Virus record (IMG/VR): IMGVR_UViG_3300031525_000028
Coordinates: 1 to 29,121 of that record
Length of the DNA stretch: 29,121 nucleotides
DNA from: a virus
Reading direction: 5' to 3' (one strand)
Shown here: in pieces, positions 13,603 to 19,898 of the stretch
Layout of the letters: every line of letters begins with the position of its first letter
Position numbering within the stretch: position 1 is the stretch's first letter
The notes under the pieces: generated by a model
Told to the model about the DNA's origin: nothing
Database searches by the model: none
What the model saw: only the letters and a program-made list of their open reading frames with translations
Made by a program: the position numbers and the translations under genes

Positions 13603-13995
13603 TCACAAGGAGAAATAATGCGCAATCTCATTTATTGCATGATCAGCGCCATGACAAACTTCAACTTTATAATTTTGTTCTCGTAAAATTCCTATCCAAT
13701 ATTTTTGCGCTTCCGAGACAACTCCGCCTTTTTCCTTTTTCATTTCCAAAAACAATCCATGCCACTTTCCGCACGCTATTGGAATCATTAAATCAGGTAT
13801 ACCGGCCATTACACCAGAGCGCTTTAAACGCATAGCTTCAAACATTCCACGTTTCCCGCCGTTCGGAATACAAAAATATGGTAATCCACGTTTTGCTAAA
13901 TAAACACAGACCTTAGTTTGTTCATGCTCTTCTTCATATTTTCGAACTTTCTTCTTTGGGAATAGTTTGGTGCTGATCTTTGCTTTCCTTAGCAT
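13603..13995 (-). CDS. VRR-NUC domain nuclease
   Basis: A 130-residue single-domain nuclease of the PD-(D/E)xK superfamily. It has the VRR-NUC signature in order: HEQTKVCVYL (helix 1), IPNGGKRG, GVMAGIPDLMI (catalytic D68), LFLEMKKEKGG (E84, K86) and SEAQKYWIGIL. Stand-alone phage proteins of this type are thought to be structure-specific or resolvase-like DNA nucleases that act in replication or recombination. GGAGAG 5 bases before the ATG at 13995 favours this start over ATG 14007. It overlaps the upstream small gene by 62 bases. Confidence 0.9.
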   Translation of the reverse strand: MLRKAKISTKLFPKKKVRKYEEEHEQTKVCVYLAKRGLPYFCIPNGGKRGMFEAMRLKRSGVMAGIPDLMIPIACGKWHGLFLEMKKEKGGVVSEAQKYWIGILREQNYKVEVCHGADHAINEIAHYFSL

Positions 13996-14101
13996 TTTTC
14001 TCTCCATAAAGTTGTTTCATACATTCCATGTACTTAAGTTTTTTCTTTTTGCTTAATTGAGACCATAACTTAGGCGGGGCATTTGACTGGTAATAACTCA
14101 T
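13934..14101 (-). CDS. Small hypothetical protein overlapping the VRR-NUC gene
   Basis: A 55-residue protein, MSYYQSNAPPKLWSQLSKKK onward, with KLKYMECMKQLYGEKNAKES in the middle. AAGGA sits 5 bases before the ATG at 14101, and its last 21 codons overlap the start of the VRR-NUC gene in another frame. The composition (Lys, Gln, Ser, Trp) is that of a genuine protein rather than a shadow. It may serve to couple translation of the nuclease. Function unknown. Confidence 0.55.
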   Translation of the reverse strand: MSYYQSNAPPKLWSQLSKKKKLKYMECMKQLYGEKNAKESKDQHQTIPKEESSKI

Positions 14102-14412
14102 AAAATCCTTTTTATGTGATTAATAATTTATCTATTTTATATCAATTTATCAATTAAACCCAAAATACTTTGTCCGCCATGCTATATGTGACAATACGGA
14201 CAAGGGACAGACAAACATAATATAATAATAATATAATATATATATATAATATATTTAATATGTCCCTCTCTCTTCCGTTAGAGGGACAGAAGGACAGATG
14301 TGCAACATTTATGCAATACAATTATTGAACAAAGTTCTGTCCCTTTGTCCGTCAAGTGGGACAATAGTAAATCGCGCTCTATCAAGGGTTGTCTGTCTGT
14401 CCCTCTGTCCCT
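14102..14412. promoter_or_regulatory. Non-coding TGTCC/GGACA repeat region with AT tract
   Basis: No gene is visible. The 311 bases contain eleven copies of the pentamer TGTCC/GGACA (starting at 14171, 14198, 14205, 14261, 14284, 14292, 14338, 14346, 14359, 14398 and 14406). Some form inverted pairs: TTGTCCG/CGGACAA (14170-14176 and 14197-14203) and TGTCCCTCT/AGAGGGACA (14261-14269 and 14280-14288). Near the right end TGTCCCTC is directly repeated (14398 and 14406). Positions 14217-14260 are 44 consecutive A/T bases. Repeated protein sites around an easily melted tract suggest an origin or a multi-operator control region; further copies lie inside the helicase gene (14556, 14622). Confidence 0.6.
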
Positions 14413-15498
14413 CTACTCTGCTGGCAAGCTCCAAATTTTGCCTCTTCTGCCCACAAATGAATCATTTTCATAAATTTTTAGTGCATTTTTTGCCGCGTAC
14501 ATTCTGTTGACTGATAGTCCGTCTGCCTCAAAAGCCTTTCTAATTTCAGAGACAGGGACAGATCCATTTCTGAGCATTTCTAGTAAAAGTGTTTTAGCAT
14601 CATCCAATTTTGGGCTACTTTTGTCCCTCTGTGAGTTAAGCAAATCATCGGCTGTCTTATTAGATGTTTCATTAGACCATTTGATACGACTTGTTTCAAT
14701 TTTATCCACCAAAAACGATTCAATGGTATAAATAAGTCCTTTACTTTCTTTGACAAGATTGTTTTTAATGGAAGAAACAACACGTTTTTCAGGATCTTCA
14801 TCATCCTTTAAAACAGCAAAAGCCATCCGTGATCCAGCGATAAACCCAATACTTCCCATAACACGATAAATCGCAGAACTTTTGCTGGCATTATTAGAGG
14901 GTTTAGTAAAATGGCTATTCAGAACAATACATGCATGATGTCTTTCTGCTAACGCATTAAGTATTGCTAATACATGGCGTATTTCTTTGTTTTTCCCATC
15001 ATCTATAGAACCTAAATATAATGAGATTGGATCAATAATAATCAATTTATACGCATTGGCTTTGATTTGATTTTCCAGCTCTACAATATTTTCAACAATA
15101 GAAATTGGGCTAAAATATTCATTACCACCAGCATCAAATGTCTGTATGCCTTTAACGTAATCTATATTTTCCAAATCCGCACCAAGCGCCATTAATCGTG
15201 GTTTGATAGTGTCATCGGCGTTGTCCTCATTACAAATTAAAAGTACTTTGTCCTTATTGCAAAGACGGTTTTCCCCATGAAACCTACCGCCTAGACTGAC
15301 AATACTGGCCATGTAAAGAAGCAATTGAGATTTTCCAACGCCTGGTTCGCCAGCATAAATAGTGATTTTTCCATACGCTAATCGTTCCTTCCATAGCCAA
15401 TTGACATTTTTTTGGTTTACTTCTGATATTTTACCGACGGCCATTTCTCCGGATTTTTCGTGTTTTTTGGCTTCATTTTGTATAAGAGTTAATCTCAT
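14413..15498 (-). CDS. RepA-like hexameric DNA helicase / AAA ATPase
   Basis: A 361-residue RecA-fold ATPase. Walker A GEPGVGKS is at residues 50-57, the acidic KVLLICNEDNADDTI motif around 84-98, Walker B KLIIIDPISLYLG at 151-163 (D156) and the sensor-like IVLNSHFTKPS at 191-201. The C-terminal 60 residues contain a small winged-helix-like region (PVSEIRKAFEADGLSVNRMY). This matches the RepA/AAA_25 type of replicative or accessory helicases found with phage primases. The start overlaps the primase stop (ATGA), so the two are translationally coupled and probably work together at the fork. Confidence 0.85.
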   Translation of the reverse strand: MRLTLIQNEAKKHEKSGEMAVGKISEVNQKNVNWLWKERLAYGKITIYAGEPGVGKSQLLLYMASIVSLGGRFHGENRLCNKDKVLLICNEDNADDTIKPRLMALGADLENIDYVKGIQTFDAGGNEYFSPISIVENIVELENQIKANAYKLIIIDPISLYLGSIDDGKNKEIRHVLAILNALAERHHACIVLNSHFTKPSNNASKSSAIYRVMGSIGFIAGSRMAFAVLKDDEDPEKRVVSSIKNNLVKESKGLIYTIESFLVDKIETSRIKWSNETSNKTADDLLNSQRDKSSPKLDDAKTLLLEMLRNGSVPVSEIRKAFEADGLSVNRMYAAKNALKIYENDSFVGRRGKIWSLPAE

Positions 15499-16406
15499 AT
15501 TTTGTCCTTAAGTTGTAATTCCATTGTAGTCATGCCAGCTAATCGCATTAAATCGTTGAAATCAGTGGGTTTGCTTGAAACATTTAATCCTGAAAAATCG
15601 GGATATCGAATGAGTGTGTTATATTGATTAGCGCAGTATATGGCTGCTTTAAGCCCAGTGTTTGTGGTTGTCCATTGATCGTTATCGGCACATATCACAA
15701 TCGTATGGTAGGGATATCTTACACGCATAAGACGCGCAACGTGTTTCAAATTCTCGGCACTAAAGGCCACTATAACAGGTGCGCCAACAGCTTCATAAAT
15801 TGAACATCCAGTAGCCCACCCCTCGCATATTCTTATGGTATTACCTATTGTTATCTTTTCACCTAAGCATAAATACCCTTCAGCCGGACTTGTGCCGCGT
15901 TTAAATCTTTTGCGGCCATTCTTGGCGATAAACTGTAAGGATTGGATATTTCCGTCATAATCATAAACAGGGACAACAAGCCTAGATCTAATTTGTCCGC
16001 AATAAACCGGCTTGATCCCTTTTCTCAATACATATGGATGCCGAACGTCAACAGCAACACAACTATGATGCCTAACCATAAGTTTAGTTCGATGGATTGC
16101 ATAACGCCTAGCGGCTTCTTCAGAATGCACCAGACCTTCTAGCAGTAATTGACGCTGCTTTTTTTGTTGCGTTGTTAATTGCTCGTGAGGAACAGCCCAC
16201 CAAGTAATCCAACTTGTGGAATCTCGCCAATCTCCGAAGGCAGCGCCATCTCCTCCTCCAAGAATAATGACAAAGAGATCTTTTCCCCTCCAGCGCCGAG
16301 ATATACGCCTGAAGCGCTGGAACTTGGTTGATGAATAATTGATTTTGCCGTCAATATCAAAACCATGATTTTGTAATTCTTTTTCCAGTAAGTCGTGAAA
16401 TTGCAT
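15495..16406 (-). CDS. DNA primase with TOPRIM domain
   Basis: A 303-residue protein, MQFHDLLEKELQNHGFDIDG onward. The TOPRIM domain lies in the second half: TIRICEGWATGCSIYEAVG (catalytic E195) and HTIVICADNDQ (D241, D243), followed by GLKAA. The first half contains GGGDGAAFGDWRD and VVPVYDYDGNIQSLQF, typical of the phage/plasmid primase family related to P4-alpha and Toprim_3 proteins. No zinc finger is seen. It would make RNA primers for the helicase encoded next. ATG 16406 overlaps the RNase HI stop as TAATG with AGGAT upstream; a start at 16430 would run into that gene. Confidence 0.88.
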   Translation of the reverse strand: MQFHDLLEKELQNHGFDIDGKINYSSTKFQRFRRISRRWRGKDLFVIILGGGDGAAFGDWRDSTSWITWWAVPHEQLTTQQKKQRQLLLEGLVHSEEAARRYAIHRTKLMVRHHSCVAVDVRHPYVLRKGIKPVYCGQIRSRLVVPVYDYDGNIQSLQFIAKNGRKRFKRGTSPAEGYLCLGEKITIGNTIRICEGWATGCSIYEAVGAPVIVAFSAENLKHVARLMRVRYPYHTIVICADNDQWTTTNTGLKAAIYCANQYNTLIRYPDFSGLNVSSKPTDFNDLMRLAGMTTMELQLKDKI

Positions 16407-16822
16407 TAACTTAATCCTATAGCTTTCCAAGACAATTTATCTGCAAGACCGTTAAATTCTCTTGGTAACCACTCAAATTGTATTCGAGAGAAATGTTGTA
16501 TTAAGTCCTTTGTTCTGCATGCAATATCGGTGTACGCGCCTTTTCCAATTTGCCATTTTCCTGAAAGCTGGTTAATAACAAGCTGAGAATCGCCGCGAAA
16601 AATAATGGGAAGCTGCTGCCAGTTTTTATAAATTAAATATTTTAATGCCGCATAAGCAGCGCAGTACTCAGCCATGTTATTAGTGGTTTTTACATCGCTC
16701 CCGCATTTATATTCTTTAGAAATCTCATAAACTATTTTACCATCGTTAAAAATAATCGCTCCATAGCCTATACGGCCATAGGGGTTGGGCGCGCATGCCC
16801 CATCAAAATACACTTCAATCAT
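16406..16822 (-). CDS. rnhA: Ribonuclease HI
   Basis: A 138-residue RNase HI with all four catalytic acids: D7 (VYFDGAC), E52 (NNMAEYCAAY), D78 (FRGDSQLVINQL) and D128 (NGLADKLSW). It degrades the RNA strand of RNA:DNA hybrids, here most simply primers or an R-loop at the origin. The length is close to the E. coli enzyme (155) but without the basic handle loop. AAGGAT 8 bases upstream supports the ATG. Phage-encoded RNase HI lying between an initiator and a primase suggests a role in origin priming or Okazaki-fragment processing, which is inference. Confidence 0.93.
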   Translation of the reverse strand: MIEVYFDGACAPNPYGRIGYGAIIFNDGKIVYEISKEYKCGSDVKTTNNMAEYCAAYAALKYLIYKNWQQLPIIFRGDSQLVINQLSGKWQIGKGAYTDIACRTKDLIQHFSRIQFEWLPREFNGLADKLSWKAIGLS

Positions 16823-16851
16823 GTTTCATCCTTGAAATTTTGGTTTACTTA

Positions 16852-16977
16852 TCAAATATCAAATATCTTTGCTAAATCTATCATAAACCTCTCATATGCC
16901 TCTGGACTTGCAAATAGCGCTTCATGTTTCAAAAGAAGTCTTTGTATTGCGTTGTAAAAATAATATCCATTTTCCAT
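16852..16977 (-). CDS. Small hypothetical protein (41 residues)
   Basis: MENGYYFYNAIQRLLLKHEA onward to FMIDLAKIFDI, 41 residues, two short helices. AAGGAA 7 bases before the ATG is a good ribosome-binding site, and the gene ends 29 bases before the RNase HI start in the same direction. The regular amphipathic pattern argues that it is a real micro-protein. Function unknown. Confidence 0.5.
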   Translation of the reverse strand: MENGYYFYNAIQRLLLKHEALFASPEAYERFMIDLAKIFDI

Positions 16978-17059
16978 AGCATTTCCTTTTGCTTTGTCCG
17001 TAAAAAACAAATAAACTGGGTCTATAGAAATTATTCAGTTACACCCTCCTTACTGTTTC

Positions 17060-17086
17060 CGCCCTTGGCCACAAGGGCGTTTTTTT
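17060..17086 (+). terminator. Strong intrinsic terminator facing right
   Basis: CGCCCTTG (17060-17067), loop GCCA and CAAGGGCG (17072-17079) form a perfect 8-bp GC-rich stem, followed by seven T (17080-17086). It is a textbook rho-independent terminator for rightward transcription, yet every gene from 11669 to 17626 reads leftward. On the leftward RNA the hairpin lacks a U tract. It may end an antisense or small RNA. Confidence 0.8.
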
Positions 17087-17092
17087 AAATAA

Positions 17093-17626
17093 TCAAATAT
17101 TCAGTCGATCATAATCAGGATGCCCAGGCCCCCAGAATGTAGCTAATTGTTTTTGTTCTTTGTTTGTTTTTTGATCTTTCGTTTGATCTTTCGATTTACC
17201 AAAATCTTTATTTATATTCTTAAGATTAAGCTTCTTCGTATTATGTATCGCTCTAGCGATACCCCCCCTATCGCTCTGGCGATACCCCCCTATCGCTGTA
17301 GCGATACCCTTATCCACAGGTTGTTCATTAATTGATTCTTTTATTATCTCTATATGGCGACTCGGTTGAATGAAATATCTTTTGCCGTCTTTTGTTATTC
17401 TCTTTAGCTCGCCATGGGCTTCGAAATATTTAAAAGAATCAATTAATGTAGAAATTGAAGTGACTCCAGTTCTTTCTTTGATCATCTCATTACTAAGAAA
17501 ACACGGTTTCCCATGATTTAAAAACTGAAATATTGTTTCGTAAATGCGCAAATAGGCCAATGTTATATTAGGCAAATTTAAAATTCTGGAAGGAACAATA
17601 AAAAAAGCTGCTTGATATTCTGACAT
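17093..17626 (-). CDS. Winged-helix replication initiator (lambda O-like role)
   Basis: A 177-residue protein, MSEYQAAFFIVPSRILNLPN onward. Residues about 35-90 form a helix-turn-helix/winged domain of the HTH_36 type (LSNEMIKERTGVTSISTLID, then YFEAHGELKRITKDGKRYFI). The C-terminal part is Lys/Gln-rich and disordered, ending FWGPGHPDYDRLNI. The central region is encoded by three palindromic iterons next to a DnaA box, so the gene carries its own likely origin, as lambda gene O does. It heads the leftward operon of RNase HI, primase and helicase. AAGGA 8-9 bases upstream supports the start. An alternative role as a transcriptional regulator cannot be excluded. Confidence 0.7.
   Translation of the reverse strand: MSEYQAAFFIVPSRILNLPNITLAYLRIYETIFQFLNHGKPCFLSNEMIKERTGVTSISTLIDSFKYFEAHGELKRITKDGKRYFIQPSRHIEIIKESINEQPVDKGIATAIGGYRQSDRGGIARAIHNTKKLNLKNINKDFGKSKDQTKDQKTNKEQKQLATFWGPGHPDYDRLNI
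17246..17318. other. Putative replication origin: three iterons and a DnaA box
   Basis: Three 16-bp palindromes at 17246-17261 (TATCGCTCTAGCGATA), 17269-17284 and 17291-17306 recur every 22-23 bp, separated by runs of 6-7 C. They differ only in the central bases. TTATCCACA, the perfect E. coli-type DnaA box, follows at 17310-17318, and an AT-rich stretch (17320-17355) lies beyond it. Iterons plus DnaA box plus AT-rich DNA inside an initiator gene is the classical build of a theta origin. Activity is inferred. Confidence 0.75.
17420..17446. repeat. 27-bp direct repeat, copy inside initiator gene
   Basis: The 27 bases here recur at 17644-17670 with a single mismatch (A for C at the 18th base). 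This copy encodes LIDSFKYFE in the initiator's winged-helix domain. See the partner entry. Confidence 0.85.
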
Positions 17627-17643
17627 TAGTTTTCCTTATTGAA

Positions 17644-17670
17644 TTCGAAATATTTAAAAGCATCAATTAA
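17644..17670. repeat. 27-bp direct repeat, copy in the divergent promoter region
   Basis: Partner of 17420-17446. Read leftward it would encode LIDAFKYFE, then a few codons and a stop that overlaps the initiator ATG; the frame closes a short way upstream. It looks like the tail of a related initiator gene left behind by recombination, and it now lies in the 5' leader of the present initiator. Confidence 0.7.
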
Positions 17671-17675
17671 AATGG

Positions 17676-17704
17676 TTGCAATGTATAGAACGACAGAGTA
17701 TCAT
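17676..17704 (+). promoter_or_regulatory. Candidate sigma70 promoter for the AlpA/RecT operon
   Basis: TTGCAA (17676-17681), 17 bases, TATCAT (17699-17704), with the first gene at 17745. Box and spacing match the promoter at 9970-9998. It overlaps the candidate leftward promoter, so the two directions would compete. Confidence 0.5.
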
Positions 17705-17722
17705 GGTAATCGATGAAGTCAA
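17695..17722 (-). promoter_or_regulatory. Candidate promoter for the replication operon
   Basis: Read leftward: TTGACT (17722-17717), 16 bases, TACTCT (17700-17695). The -35 is close to consensus and the -10 weak, suggesting activator dependence or low basal activity. The -10 boxes of this and the rightward promoter overlap at 17699-17700. Confidence 0.35.
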
Positions 17723-17744
17723 ACAAACAAATAGGAATATTTGA

Positions 17745-17927
17745 ATGGAAAAAGAAATAAAAATTATTAGGTTCCCTGAACTTAAAGAAACACTTGGAGT
17801 AAGTCGAAATACGATCGATCGCTGGGAAAGAGATAGTAACTTTCCAAAAAGAATTAGACTGGGAAAAAACAGCATCGGCTGGGATGCGCATCTAATCGAT
17901 ATATGGCTAAAGCAAAGACAGGAATGA
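17745..17927 (+). CDS. AlpA-like / excisionase-type regulator
   Basis: A 60-residue MerR-fold DNA-binding protein, MEKEIKIIRFPELKETLGVS onward. The helix-turn-helix 'FPELKETLGVSRNTIDRWER' is followed by the AlpA-family wing 'FPKRIRLGKNSIGWDAHLIDIWL'. AlpA proteins activate prophage or integrative-element genes or act as recombination directionality factors. It is the first gene of the rightward operon and is divergent from the initiator, the usual place for the switch regulator. TAGGA lies about 8 bases before the ATG. No integrase is in the window, so an excision role is unproven. Confidence 0.88.
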   Translation: MEKEIKIIRFPELKETLGVSRNTIDRWERDSNFPKRIRLGKNSIGWDAHLIDIWLKQRQE

Positions 17928-17951
17928 TCTTCATAGGGATACGATTCGGAC

Positions 17952-17984
17952 GGTAAGTAAGAAGCTTAGAACTCCTTACTCACC
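17952..17984 (+). promoter_or_regulatory. Leader hairpin downstream of the AlpA gene
   Basis: GGTAAGTAAG (17952-17961) and CTTACTCACC (17975-17984) pair at 9 of 10 positions around a 13-base loop, in the 88-base gap between the AlpA-like gene and the next gene. There is no T run, so it is not an intrinsic terminator. An RNA structure or a DNA-binding repeat is possible. Confidence 0.45.
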
Positions 17985-18015
17985 TGCATTCAATTAACGG
18001 GAAAGGAAAATTAAT

Positions 18016-18159
18016 ATGCTGGAAAACAGTATAGTACAATTTATAACAGAAACACAATACTCAGATAAAGAACAAATTTTCTGCCCTATGTGCGATATAT
18101 GGCATGAAAACACCTCATGGTGCCAGGCGCCGTGCCAATTCCCAGGAAGGGAGGACTAG
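18016..18159 (+). CDS. Small Cys-rich protein, possible zinc knuckle
   Basis: A 47-residue protein, MLENSIVQFITETQYSDKEQ onward. The second half carries CPMCDIWHENTSWCQAPC: a CxxC followed by WC and C, with His, suggesting a small zinc-binding knuckle. AAAGGAA precedes the ATG at good distance. It ends 3 bases before the next gene. Phage proteins of this kind are often host-factor binding, but no function is known here. Confidence 0.55.
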   Translation: MLENSIVQFITETQYSDKEQIFCPMCDIWHENTSWCQAPCQFPGRED

Positions 18160-18162
18160 AAC

Positions 18163-18384
18163 ATGGAAAAAATTAATACATATATTGATCATTGTTTGAT
18201 CCAAGAATACGGGACACCGAACAAAGAACTCAATTGTTTTGAACTAGATATTGATGATTTACCAGATAACGAACTAGATAATTTTCTACATCGGTTAATG
18301 CAAGAAGATACGACGGTGCGTGATGTTGTTCATCACCACATGCAAAAACTGATAGAAAAAAGACTGTGCGAGGTGACGCCATGA
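18163..18384 (+). CDS. Hypothetical acidic helical protein
   Basis: MEKINTYIDHCLIQEYGTPN onward, 73 residues, with a strongly acidic centre (ELDIDDLPDNELDNFLHRLM) and a His-rich stretch (VVHHHMQKLIEKR). GGGAGG lies about 8 bases upstream. The stop overlaps the next ATG (ATGA). No known domain. Located upstream of recT in the rightward early operon. Confidence 0.65.
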   Translation: MEKINTYIDHCLIQEYGTPNKELNCFELDIDDLPDNELDNFLHRLMQEDTTVRDVVHHHMQKLIEKRLCEVTP

Positions 18385-18530
18385 TGCGTGACCAAGTAAC
18401 AGCAAAGCAACGGCTAAAAATGACAGATAAAATATGGGAAATGATAATAATCATCCTGATTTGGTCAGCGGCCGCAATGTTTACAATCTTTTACATTTTC
18501 GTTCTATTAAAAATACTGGAGATCATTTAA
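18381..18530 (+). CDS. Small single-span membrane protein
   Basis: MMRDQVTAKQRLKMTDKIWE onward, 49 residues. A basic N-terminal 18 residues are followed by a long hydrophobic segment (MIIIILIWSAAAMFTIFYIF) to near the end. The ATG overlaps the preceding stop as ATGA, so translation is coupled, and recT begins 2 bases after its stop. Likely an inner-membrane micro-protein; function unknown. Confidence 0.55.
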   Translation: MMRDQVTAKQRLKMTDKIWEMIIIILIWSAAAMFTIFYIFVLLKILEII

Positions 18531-18532
18531 TC

Positions 18533-19402
18533 ATGTCTATGTCACAACAATTAGTAAAATCACACCATGCCCCGTTTCTAATAACACCGCAAACTATTAC
18601 AGAAGCGATGGAATATGCAAAGATGATATCCAATAGTTCGTTTTGTCCCAAAGGCATGCAGGGAAAACCTGGTGATGTGATTATCGCTATACAAATGGGC
18701 GCAGAGGTCGGTCTCAGCCCCATACAAGCTTTACAGAACATAGCTGTCATTAGCGGACGGCCTTGCATTTGGGGAGATGCATCACTTGCATTAGTACAAG
18801 CGTCACAACATTATGTGTCGCATAGAGAATGGGAAGAAGTCACTGACCAAGGACTAAAAGCATTCTGCGCTATCACTAGAAAAGGTTCTGAGGAGTATGT
18901 TAAGTCATTCTCTGAAGCAGATGCTAAGAAAGCTGGATTATGGAACAAAGCAGGAACATGGGTACAATATCCATCACGCATGCTACAGATGCGAGCAAGA
19001 AGTTTTGCGCTTCGAGATAAATTCGCAGATGTATTAAAAGGCTTAAGCATTCGTGAAGAGATCGAGGACTATCAAGATTTCCAGGAAGCGCCGAGATCAA
19101 AGATTGTGCCGATTGCATCCAAGCAAACGATTAAGATAAAAGTGGTCCCAGTAGAATACGATCACGATGAATTCATGGCTGCTGTTGAAGAAATTAATAA
19201 CTGCAAAAACGAAACCGAATTAAAAACAATTTTCACCGCAGCTTATAAAAACCAAAAGATCGCATGCAATATGAAATCCAAGAATGCTTTAATCAAAGCC
19301 AAAGATGAAAAGAAACTCCAACTTGGACAAGAAGAATTTTTAAACGACTACGATTCAAGCACCGGCGAACTTGCTCAAGCTTCAGAGGAGGCCCCATCAT
19401 GA
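18533..19402 (+). CDS. recT: RecT-family single-strand annealing recombinase
   Basis: A 289-residue protein, MSMSQQLVKSHHAPFLITPQ onward. The core carries GDVIIAIQMGAEVGLSPIQA, ISGRPCIWGDASLALVQ, then FSEADAKKAGLWNKAGTW and YPSRMLQMRARSFALRDKF, the conserved order of RecT/Bet-like annealases of the 'GLSP.QAL..I..I.GRP' group. These proteins anneal complementary single strands during phage recombination and replication. The C-terminal 90 residues are charged and variable. The longer frame to 18434 overlaps the membrane micro-gene and is not used; the ATG at 18539 is a possible second start. It is followed by a 4-base overlap with a Gp157-like gene; no exonuclease partner is adjacent. Confidence 0.88.
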   Translation: MSMSQQLVKSHHAPFLITPQTITEAMEYAKMISNSSFCPKGMQGKPGDVIIAIQMGAEVGLSPIQALQNIAVISGRPCIWGDASLALVQASQHYVSHREWEEVTDQGLKAFCAITRKGSEEYVKSFSEADAKKAGLWNKAGTWVQYPSRMLQMRARSFALRDKFADVLKGLSIREEIEDYQDFQEAPRSKIVPIASKQTIKIKVVPVEYDHDEFMAAVEEINNCKNETELKTIFTAAYKNQKIACNMKSKNALIKAKDEKKLQLGQEEFLNDYDSSTGELAQASEEAPS

Positions 19403-19887
19403 AACTCTACGAAATTTCAAATGAATTTCAAAATATTGTTGACTTAATTGAAAATTGTGATGAAATGTCACCCGAACTAATTGATAAACTTAATAATGTT
19501 TCAGAGAACGCCTCCGAAAAGGTAATAAATGTCGCAGCATATATTAAAAACTTAGAAGCAGAATCGGACACCATGCAGCTTTATTTAAACAACATGAGAA
19601 ATCGACAAGATAGAGTTGAGAAGAGAATTGAATCATTAAAAGAGTATCTGAAATACAATATGGATATATTAAAACTAAACAAAGTCGAATCCCCAGAATT
19701 TGACGTGCAATTGCGAGCGAATAATTATTCACTAGATTTATTTGACCAAACAGCAATACCAAAAGAATATTTTAGGACTAAAGAAAGTATCAGCATATCA
19801 AAACAAGATATTATTAAAGACCTTAAAGTTGGTTGCGATGTGCCCGGTGCAAGATTCGTCACAACAAAATCAGTGCTAATTAAATAA
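19399..19887 (+). CDS. Siphovirus Gp157-like protein
   Basis: A 162-residue protein, MKLYEISNEFQNIVDLIENC onward. The long central coiled coil (INVAAYIKNLEAESDTMQLY, RQDRVEKRIESLKEYLKYNM) followed by a short beta-rich tail (AIPKEYFRTKESISISKQDI...DVPGARFV) is the architecture of the Gp157 family (named from streptococcal phage Sfi21, where expression affected phage sensitivity). Genes of this family usually neighbour single-strand annealing or SSB genes, as here behind recT. GAGGAGG 8 bases upstream and an ATGA overlap with recT support the start. Confidence 0.85.
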   Translation: MKLYEISNEFQNIVDLIENCDEMSPELIDKLNNVSENASEKVINVAAYIKNLEAESDTMQLYLNNMRNRQDRVEKRIESLKEYLKYNMDILKLNKVESPEFDVQLRANNYSLDLFDQTAIPKEYFRTKESISISKQDIIKDLKVGCDVPGARFVTTKSVLIK

Positions 19888-19898
19888 GGACAATTTGC

